From a virus: DNA of 45,089 nucleotides. Below, in pieces: positions 39,828 to 45,089 of this stretch (the stretch's first letter is position 1; each line of letters starts with the position of its first letter). The position numbers and the translations under genes were made by a program. A model generated the notes under the pieces. The model made no database searches. It saw only the letters and a list, made by a program, of their open reading frames with translations, and was not told the origin of the DNA. The stretch is taken from positions 1 through 45,089 of IMG/VR virus record IMGVR_UViG_3300025012_000159, one strand, 5' to 3'.

Positions 39828-40120
39828 TTGTTTTTATGTTCTTTTTCATGACATTCAGGACACATGACTTGTAGGTGCTTTGGGTCACAGAGAAGGTGCC
39901 GGTACACATAGTCAATCATTTGCTCCCACTCAATGCCGTTTAAATGATGGACTTCCACTTTAAACTCTTTGCCTTTGGCTGTACTCTGCTTTCCTCCGCA
40001 ACCTTCACAACAGCCGCCTTCCCTTTTAATTGCTGCATTGCGCTCTCTTGACCTCAGCCATAATTGGCGAAGAACGGCGCGTACTCTTGACCGGGGAGTG
40101 GATGGTAGTTTCTTGCCCAT
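39824..40120 (-). CDS. HNH endonuclease (98 aa)
   Basis: The classical HNH fold: CEGCGGKQ, VEVHHLNGIEWEQMIDYVYR (H-H-L-N-G), then CPECHEKEH. Basic N-terminus. AGGAGGGAAATA precedes ATG 40120. The Zn-binding Cys pairs and H-N-H residues are all present. Could be a packaging-type HNH, though it lies far from the terminase. Confidence 0.8.
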   Translation of the reverse strand: MGKKLPSTPRSRVRAVLRQLWLRSRERNAAIKREGGCCEGCGGKQSTAKGKEFKVEVHHLNGIEWEQMIDYVYRHLLCDPKHLQVMCPECHEKEHKNN

Positions 40121-40263
40121 TATTTCCCTCCTAGCGGCCAAAGTGACCTTAACCGAGTGTAGTCCTGCTTTGGGATGTTGCGGCAGGTCACAGGGCAAAA
40201 TTCGCCGTAGAAACATAATTCGGTACAAGTATCGGGGCGCGGTACTAATTTGGGTAGCTCCAT
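40120..40263 (-). CDS. Small Cys-containing protein (47 aa)
   Basis: CTELCFYGEFCPVTC in a 47-residue peptide suggests a small metal-binding or disulfide knot. TAATG overlap with the HNH gene. No ribosome site is evident, but the upstream stop overlaps its ATG (TGATG), implying coupling. Confidence 0.5.
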   Translation of the reverse strand: MELPKLVPRPDTCTELCFYGEFCPVTCRNIPKQDYTRLRSLWPLGGK

Positions 40264-40514
40264 CACTGCACCGAATGACAGGTAGGGCAACGAGCCGCCA
40301 CCTTATGCGACTTGTTCACCTCTTCCAGTTGTTCCGCTAAGGTAAGCAGAGCCTCCTTGTGCGATTCGGTATGAGGGTTAAGGATATCCCTTCTCTCCAT
40401 CTTCCGGCCCTGGTAGATGCCGACCTGAACACAGACCATCCCCGCTACTCCCATAAGTACCAAGAGTAGAAAGATAATCCCCACGTTGGTTGACTTGTCA
40501 TCGTTGTACCTCAT
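40263..40514 (-). CDS. Membrane protein with C-terminal CxxC (83 aa)
   Basis: Single N-terminal membrane segment (VGIIFLLLVLMGVAGMVCV), polar middle with a helix, and CPTC at the end. GGAGGAGCAGT precedes the ATG. Unknown role. Confidence 0.6.
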   Translation of the reverse strand: MRYNDDKSTNVGIIFLLLVLMGVAGMVCVQVGIYQGRKMERRDILNPHTESHKEALLTLAEQLEEVNKSHKVAARCPTCHSVQ

Positions 40515-40558
40515 ACTGCTCCTCCTTCATTGCATGGAATGGTGTAGCGGTGAAGACT

Positions 40559-40756
40559 TTAAAAACGTTTTGCCATTGCTGAAGCTCCCCCTGCTGCGCG
40601 TATCCACCTTGAAAGCAGCAATGCAGGGTTGCCAGAACTGATTGCATCTTCAAGTTCAACGTGGTGAGAATTGCAGAGGTTCGCCCACTGCTTGCCACCT
40701 TTGTCAAGTTGTGGGATTGTGGCTTCCTCCATGCAATCTTTCCATGTACACTTCAT
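40559..40756 (-). CDS. Small zinc-finger-like protein (65 aa)
   Basis: CTWKDCMEEATIP followed by LCNSHHVEL forms a C-C ... C-H type knuckle; the C-terminal half is helical. AAGGAGGGGGAA precedes the ATG. No further clue to its role. Confidence 0.6.
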   Translation of the reverse strand: MKCTWKDCMEEATIPQLDKGGKQWANLCNSHHVELEDAISSGNPALLLSRWIRAAGGASAMAKRF

Positions 40757-40779
40757 TTCCCCCTCCTTTAGTAACAACG

Positions 40780-40953
40780 TTATCCTCCTATCTCTTCACA
40801 TCTGCAATATGCGTTTAACTCTGCACAATGGTCTGTTTCTATGCAGGGCTTCAATCCGTCCCACTCCGTTTGCCGTGGCTTGTGTGGCTTGTGTGGCTCC
40901 CTGTGTGGACATTTGCCGCACTTATTTCCGCTGAGGTTACATTTTACCTTCAA
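40780..40953 (-). CDS. Small Cys/His-rich protein (57 aa)
   Basis: Chosen start is TTG 40953, seven bases after AGGAGGG. Many Cys (CGKC, CIETDHC, CRC) with a HREPHKPHKPRQ stretch. Another ATG at 40971 gives six more residues but no better ribosome site. Metal-binding peptide, unknown function. Confidence 0.45.
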   Translation of the reverse strand: MKVKCNLSGNKCGKCPHREPHKPHKPRQTEWDGLKPCIETDHCAELNAYCRCEEIGG

Positions 40954-40979
40954 TTCGATACCCTCCTGCATGGCCGTTA

Positions 40980-41927
40980 TCAGTAATAAATCCCCGAATC
41001 CCACGTACTCATGAGGTCTTCCGGCTGAATGTCGCTGAGACTGAAAAGATGTGTCGGCAATTTGTAGTTTGGAAAGTTGCCGGTTAAGGTAGACTCTACT
41101 ATCAGACCTAACAGCCGGTGAGCTTCAGCCTGTGCATTGAGAAGCAGCCCCTCAGTGTCATTCGGGTTGTCCCGCAAGTAACCTATGCCGACGCGGTACG
41201 GGTCTTCAGCCTCAACCGGAATCAGCCCAAAGGTTAGCGGGTCAAGTCCGCACGCTTGCGCTCCGATGAGGTAGAAAGCCGCTTGCAGACCGTAACCGAG
41301 CTTGCGAATCTGGTAGCCGAAGTCATCAAACTTGCTGGTTTTCTTCAAATCGAAGATCTGCCGCGTTTTCGGACACCATATGTCCAATCGAACTTTGCAC
41401 AAAACGCCGGTTTCCGGGTCGATCCAGAAAAGTGAAAGTTCCTTTTCCGAGTTGCGGAGAATGTTACCGACGGTCGGGTGAGACTTAAGAGCCGCGTCAA
41501 CATTTCTCAGGCAGTCCATGATAGGAACACCGCCGTACTCGTAAGGCAGGGGAGTTTTACCGGGATTGGCGAGAATAGCATCTTCCCTTGCCATCATAGC
41601 TCCCTTGCTCTTACCCATCGTTTCCGGTCCCAAAAAGAAGCACTCTTCATATAGTGCGGCTTCTCCCTGTAAACAGAAAGCGTGTGCCGCAGTGCCTACG
41701 TTGGCGTCATCTTTAGGCTCGTAAGGAGTTCTGCATGTTGCCGGATTGGCTGCGTACCCTTTCAGAAGGGTAGAAGATATGGCGGGAATCCGGTGATACA
41801 CATTCGCAGGTAATCCCCTGACAATCATGCTGCCGCCTGCCGCCGATACCGATTCAAGAGTGATTTCCACCTTTGCCGGTTTAGATGACATTTCCTCCAA
41901 CTTCATCAAGTCACTGAAGAGGTCCAT
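40980..41927 (-). CDS. RecE-like exonuclease (PD-(D/E)XK, 315 aa)
   Basis: YHRIPAISSTLLKGYAANP and GTAAHAFCLQGEA (about 78-90, His ~82) lead into KVRLDIWCPKT (Asp ~182) and FDLKKTSKF (Asp ~193, Lys ~195), then QAAFYL, the RecE/DUF3799 core with metal-binding D...D-x-K. It digests dsDNA to make 3' single strands. It is next to the annealing protein gene, as in RecE/RecT pairs, separated only by a 98-aa gene. Confidence 0.8.
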   Translation of the reverse strand: MDLFSDLMKLEEMSSKPAKVEITLESVSAAGGSMIVRGLPANVYHRIPAISSTLLKGYAANPATCRTPYEPKDDANVGTAAHAFCLQGEAALYEECFFLGPETMGKSKGAMMAREDAILANPGKTPLPYEYGGVPIMDCLRNVDAALKSHPTVGNILRNSEKELSLFWIDPETGVLCKVRLDIWCPKTRQIFDLKKTSKFDDFGYQIRKLGYGLQAAFYLIGAQACGLDPLTFGLIPVEAEDPYRVGIGYLRDNPNDTEGLLLNAQAEAHRLLGLIVESTLTGNFPNYKLPTHLFSLSDIQPEDLMSTWDSGIYY

Positions 41928-42223
41928 TACTTCTCCCCCTTGCCCTTAATCCGCCATGTGTGACCACCGTAACCGTGGAAGGTCAACCATCCGGGGTCGC
42001 CGCTGCCAATACCGCCGAATCCAACATCAAAGCCGCAAGAGAAATCTTTACCGTCAACGGAGAAGAAAGCGGAATCTTTCCCGTTAGGCTCTAGCGTTAT
42101 CCCGGTAATCTCCGTTTCCATGCACATCCCCATGTCGAGGTCTTGGAGTATGCCGCCGACAAACTTGTCCTGCCCCTCTACAAATTGCCCCCAAAATGGA
42201 TACTCTTTGCCGTTTACTATCAT
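41927..42223 (-). CDS. Hypothetical protein between exonuclease and annealing protein (98 aa)
   Basis: MIVNGKEYPFWGQFVEGQDK, ETEITGITLEPNG and DPGWLTFHGYGGHTWRIKGK: beta-rich, with a conserved YGGHTWRIKG end. GGAGGGGAGAA precedes the ATG. Its location inside the recombination pair suggests a helper role, unproven. Confidence 0.65.
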   Translation of the reverse strand: MIVNGKEYPFWGQFVEGQDKFVGGILQDLDMGMCMETEITGITLEPNGKDSAFFSVDGKDFSCGFDVGFGGIGSGDPGWLTFHGYGGHTWRIKGKGEK

Positions 42224-43161
42224 TTCTCCCCTCCAAACAGGTCATCCGGTGGAGTAGCTTCCGGGCAAGATGCAGTGTGTCCGTTGACCTCATGGCAGAG
42301 TTCGCAGGGCTTGGTGGTCGCAGCGGCTACACGCTCGTTGATTGTTGCCGCTTTACCTTTGGGTGCCGGGTCAGCTTCTTTCAGGTCATCGAACCAGTCA
42401 GAAGGCTTGCTCATGCCGTCCTTCAGTGAGTTATAAACCTTCCTGAGACTGACTATCTGAGCGGCGGTGATGGACTCCAACCGGCGCTGAATCCGCTTCT
42501 CTATCATTTCCTGAGTGACATTGAACGCAAGGAACGCTTCGGCAAGTTTCTTCAGGGCTTCGGGAGAAGTGTCGGCCTTTGCTTTCAAAGTTTCATCGGT
42601 CTGTGTCACAACCGCCTCAACAATGTCACCGGGAATGACTCCGAGAATGCAGGCTCTCAGTCTCCTCGCCCCCTGATTAGCTACCATCTCGTAAACGTCG
42701 CGGGGATCGGTCAACCTTGTATTGGTCATGTTTCCAGTAGGCTTGTTGTTGACATATTCCTTCTTCGACCGGACATGCTGGACTTGGAACACCTTGACCT
42801 GCCGCACGTTGGTTTCAACATCCCAACAAAAGGCTTCGACCGTACTTTCTCCGTTACTTTGGGAAAGCTCCCTGACGCCGAACTGCAGGTTGCCCCAACT
42901 CTGAGCAATGGCTTCGGCGGCTCTGATAGAAGGGCCGGTCACTTCCGAACCTCCCCGGTTGTAGGAGTAAAGAGCCTGTTCAGCGAGTCCCTTTCTCTGG
43001 AAAGCTACCAACATCCGGTCAAGGGCCGCTTGTTCGTCACGCGGGAACTGCCGCGCCAAAATCATAGCCGCTTGAACTTCGGCAATCGCCCGTTGACTCT
43101 CAGCTACCGCTAATGCGCCTCCCTGCGGCTGCTGTACCATCATTTCATTGTTATCTGCCAT
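42220..43161 (-). CDS. Putative single-strand annealing protein (313 aa)
   Basis: GGSEVTGPSIRAAEAIAQSW, FCWDVETNVRQ, LTDPRDVYEMVANQGARRLR and CILGVIPGDIVEAVV are the conserved blocks of a phage recombinase-like family paired with exonucleases (E217 gp41-type; exact family should be checked). The C-terminal tail carries a CELCHEVNGH zinc knuckle. Expected role: anneal DNA ends made by the neighbouring exonuclease. Confidence 0.65.
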   Translation of the reverse strand: MADNNEMMVQQPQGGALAVAESQRAIAEVQAAMILARQFPRDEQAALDRMLVAFQRKGLAEQALYSYNRGGSEVTGPSIRAAEAIAQSWGNLQFGVRELSQSNGESTVEAFCWDVETNVRQVKVFQVQHVRSKKEYVNNKPTGNMTNTRLTDPRDVYEMVANQGARRLRACILGVIPGDIVEAVVTQTDETLKAKADTSPEALKKLAEAFLAFNVTQEMIEKRIQRRLESITAAQIVSLRKVYNSLKDGMSKPSDWFDDLKEADPAPKGKAATINERVAAATTKPCELCHEVNGHTASCPEATPPDDLFGGEK

Positions 43162-43172
43162 GACTTCCTCCG

Positions 43173-43388
43173 TTAAGGTTTATTTGATACGGCAATGATG
43201 CAATCTATACAGCCTTTTTTATGCTCACTGCCGAAATGATATGACGCTTCTGAATCACCGTGGCACCATTCGTCATCAATAAACAGGGTAGACTTCTCCT
43301 TGTTGCAGATAGGGCATTTCCACTCATTAACGGTGTACTTTGTTCCCTTGCGTGTTTCGCAACTTTGAATGGTGAATGGCTCTATCAC
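43173..43388 (-). CDS. Zinc-ribbon protein (71 aa)
   Basis: CPICNKEK, then HKKGCIDCIIAV: a C2-C2 ribbon flanked by beta strands. GTG 43388 with a GGGGGAAGAG site is the start. Small accessory protein just upstream of the annealing gene. Confidence 0.55.
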   Translation of the reverse strand: MIEPFTIQSCETRKGTKYTVNEWKCPICNKEKSTLFIDDEWCHGDSEASYHFGSEHKKGCIDCIIAVSNKP

Positions 43389-43412
43389 CTCTTCCCCCTC
43401 CGTTATCTGTAT

Positions 43413-43697
43413 TTAGCCTTTGCCCTCGCCATGAATGAAGTAGTGCATATTATCGATAAACTCTATCCCTGCACTGTTGAGGTCTTTTACCGAATAACAT
43501 TGTGCGAATTGGTCCTTGTTGAATATTTCTCCGAGATGGTTGATGACCTTCGCCATAGAGTCGCTTGCACATGCCTCCAAAACCTTTATTACATCTTCGG
43601 TCTTGAAAGCTACCTCATGTTCTACGGTGCAAGTCATGATTATTTCATCCGTAGTGCCATGATTTATGCGGCTATCAGCTATTTTTGTTATCTTCAC
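43413..43697 (-). CDS. Hypothetical protein (94 aa)
   Basis: GTG 43697 lies five bases after AGGAGGG, a better start than the ATG at 43721. Mixed alpha/beta with FIDNMHYFIHGEG at the end. Not recognised. Confidence 0.5.
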   Translation of the reverse strand: MKITKIADSRINHGTTDEIIMTCTVEHEVAFKTEDVIKVLEACASDSMAKVINHLGEIFNKDQFAQCYSVKDLNSAGIEFIDNMHYFIHGEGKG

Positions 43698-43726
43698 CGC
43701 TACCCTCCTTTTTCTTCGCATTGTAT

Positions 43727-44056
43727 TTAGCGGTTATCCCCGTTGCCGCAAAGTTTCCCTTCTGCCTTGCGCTTCCGCAGTTTGTCGATGTTGATTCCCG
43801 CAATCTGGTCAAGAGAGTATCCGAGTTCATGAGCGAAGTTCGCCACGTACCACAATACGTCTCCTATCTCTTTTGCCAGTTCCAGCCGGATATCCTCAGT
43901 GAGTTCTCCCGAATGGTCACGGAACAGCTTTTTCACCTTGTCTGCTACTTCTCCCGCTTCCCCTGCCATGCCAAGAGCCGGATAAACAATCATGTTCCCG
44001 ATACATGGGTATTGAGCAGTCTCACGGGCTAACATTTGATAGTGGTTCAAGTCCAT
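43727..44056 (-). CDS. MazG-like nucleotide pyrophosphohydrolase (109 aa)
   Basis: GMAGEAGEVADKVKKL (Glu ~33, ~36) and KEIGDVLWYVANFAHELGY (Glu ~63, Asp ~66) are the EExxE...ExxD metal-binding signature. All-alpha NTP-PPase; phage MazG enzymes hydrolyse NTPs or alarmones and can affect host nucleotide pools. Overlaps the next gene at 44056. Confidence 0.85.
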   Translation of the reverse strand: MDLNHYQMLARETAQYPCIGNMIVYPALGMAGEAGEVADKVKKLFRDHSGELTEDIRLELAKEIGDVLWYVANFAHELGYSLDQIAGINIDKLRKRKAEGKLCGNGDNR

Positions 44057-44340
44057 TACAGTGAATCCTCCTTTCTTGCCAACTCTTCAATCTTGTCACA
44101 AATGCGATCATTAAGCCTCTCCACCTCTGCCCTTAGCTCTGCCCCTGCCATTTCAGGGAGTACGGACAGTATCACCGCCTCAAGTGACGGATAGGATAGC
44201 AGTTCATATTCCACTTCGGGAAATTCCTCTGGATAGCAATCTTCCGGTGGTCCGTAAACCTTCGCCGGTCTGCCAGGGGTGAAATGTGCTTCGACTCCGA
44301 AAGTTATGTCCTCGTAGTCCACAGTCATTTCAAACCGCAT
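44056..44340 (-). CDS. Hypothetical protein (94 aa)
   Basis: An acidic beta half (TVDYEDITFGVEAHF) and a C-terminal helix (AELRAEVERLNDRICDKIEE). Overlaps by one base with MazG. No family. Confidence 0.55.
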   Translation of the reverse strand: MRFEMTVDYEDITFGVEAHFTPGRPAKVYGPPEDCYPEEFPEVEYELLSYPSLEAVILSVLPEMAGAELRAEVERLNDRICDKIEELARKEDSL

Positions 44341-44635
44341 CAGACAACTCCCTTTCCAAAGATGCTATTTCGTCTCGGAGGTTTTTTATTTCTGCCCGGA
44401 GGTCGTCAATCTCCTTATCCGCGTTTCTCCATGATTCTTCCCACTCTTCTGCCGATTCCCGTTGATCGTTGCCCCACGTCCGAAGGTCATCATTGTAGCT
44501 ACGGACCTTTTCAAGAGCCTGAATCGCGCTATGTGGGTCAAGGTCTTCACATTCACACTTGCTGAGTACTTCTATCGCCTCGTCAATGAACGGGCAGGTA
44601 TTTGGCACTCCTGATTCATCACGTCGCCTTGCCAT
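44330..44635 (-). CDS. Conserved phage coiled-coil protein (101 aa)
   Basis: RRRDESGVPNTCPFIDEAIE, then IQALEKVRSYNDDLRTWGND, and a C-terminal heptad helix (EIDDLRAEIKNLRDEI). This is a recognised but uncharacterised phage family. GGGGGAAGGG before ATG 44635 excludes the longer start. Confidence 0.7.
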   Translation of the reverse strand: MARRRDESGVPNTCPFIDEAIEVLSKCECEDLDPHSAIQALEKVRSYNDDLRTWGNDQRESAEEWEESWRNADKEIDDLRAEIKNLRDEIASLERELSDAV

Positions 44636-44712
44636 CCCTTCCCCCTTTTCATGAAACAGGCCATTGCCACCAGACCGAATACAGCCATGCAAATGATAGG
44701 AACGTACCTCAT
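44572..44712 (-). CDS. Small membrane protein (46 aa)
   Basis: The ATG overlaps the TGA of the repeat gene (TCATG on plus). RYVPIICMAVFGLVAMACF is a membrane segment. Its C-terminal half overlaps the coiled-coil gene by 64 bp, so the real protein may be short. Confidence 0.45.
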   Translation of the reverse strand: MRYVPIICMAVFGLVAMACFMKRGKGWQGDVMNQECQIPARSLTRR

Positions 44713-45089
44713 GGTTTAGCCTTCCTAGCCGCGATATGTGATTCATGCAGCTTTTTTATCGCCTTCTCGGTGGCATTCGGGATAGATAAAAACGGTGTTG
44801 GGTCAATAGGCTCATCCGAAATAAGCAGATCGGACAGCCTGTATACTAGATTCCACGGGATATCATCTCGTTTTACTTTAGTTATCTTGTTGAACAGGTA
44901 AATGGGGGCTTCACCATAGTTGAGGCTTCCACTGTGGAAGTCGCCGGTATTCCCGTAGCCGGTATTCCTGTCGCCGGTATTCCTGTAGCCGGTATTCCCG
45001 TAGCCGGTATTCCTGTAGCCGGTATTCCTGTAGCCGGTATTCCCGTCGCCGGTATTCCTGTCGCCGGTATTCCCGTTGCCGGTATTCCC
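44709..45089 (-). CDS. Pentapeptide-repeat protein, C-terminal part
   Basis: Continuation of the gene at 1-648. Ten more 15-bp units are followed by degenerate pentapeptides (DFHSG, SLNYG) and IYLFNKITKVKRDDIPWNLV, a C-terminal cap resembling the FNKP-W block that follows such repeats in related proteins. The frame at 45089 matches that at position 1. Stop TGA 44709-44711. Confidence 0.8.
   Translation of the reverse strand, partial: GNTGNGNTGDRNTGDGNTGYRNTGYRNTGYGNTGYRNTGDRNTGYGNTGDFHSGSLNYGEAPIYLFNKITKVKRDDIPWNLVYRLSDLLISDEPIDPTPFLSIPNATEKAIKKLHESHIAARKAKP
44940..45089 (-). repeat. 15-bp minisatellite, right part (10 units)
   Basis: Ten full units, same consensus and the same two variable bases as at 1-300, ending exactly on a unit boundary. 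The window ends share no identical long overlap, so the ends look like an arbitrary cut in a circular contig, and true copy number is uncertain. Confidence 0.95.

Overview
The window is the genome of a tailed, probably podovirus-like phage of a Gram-negative bacterium, and it is very likely a circular (or circularly mapped) molecule cut inside one gene. The first 621+ bases encode on the minus strand the start of a repeat protein that runs off position 1 in frame. The last 381 bases encode its end, and the 15-bp repeat array continues in phase across the cut. No integrase, transposase, tRNA, rRNA or CRISPR array was recognised. The host is not stated by the sequence. Signal peptides, the structural gene order and the small-protein families fit a proteobacterium or desulfobacterium (weak inference).

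Layout. (1) Minus strand, 8029 down to 1319: an early block of about twenty small accessory genes: zinc-ribbon-like proteins, a ribbon-helix-helix (RHH) protein, a winged-helix regulator, membrane peptides and conserved phage proteins of unknown role. It is fed by extended -10 promoters at 8061-8089 and 5514-5542 and closed by a terminator at 1262-1291. (2) Minus strand, 1148 through the cut (1/45089) down to about 36863: XRE regulator, two Cys-rich peptides, the pentapeptide-repeat protein, a MazG-like hydrolase, a putative annealing protein plus RecE-like exonuclease, two HNH endonucleases, a Ref-like protein, a Lar-like protein and other small genes. A terminator lies at 36612-36660. (3) Minus strand, 36554 to 32167: replication protein, DnaB-like helicase, separate primase zinc-finger protein and a chain of overlapping small genes. 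(4) Plus strand, 8384 to 32105: the late block in the order small terminase, autoregulated RHH repressor, proteasome-like Ntn hydrolase, large terminase, portal, scaffold, major capsid protein, exported proteins, head-tail connector proteins, tail fibre, N/Q-rich protein and putative ejection proteins, and lysis genes. It ends in a strong terminator at 32114-32155.

How the parts work together. Early transcription leaves the divergent region 8030-8383 leftward. The replication module loads a helicase and uses host polymerase, since no DNA polymerase gene is seen. The exonuclease and annealing protein give recombination. The late operon packages DNA into a portal/scaffold/capsid head, adds a short tail with ejection proteins, and lyses the cell with a CHAP endolysin and small membrane proteins.

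Most notable features: the junction-spanning pentapeptide minisatellite, whose variation is entirely non-synonymous; a leader ORF plus 25-bp hairpin covering the start of an HNH gene; a five-operator RHH switch; a plus-strand consensus promoter with a two-hairpin RNA inside the minus-strand block; three consecutive putatively exported late proteins; a terminator between the replication promoters and the replication gene; and a small conserved gene that appears frame-disrupted. All homology statements come from reading the sequence, with no database search.
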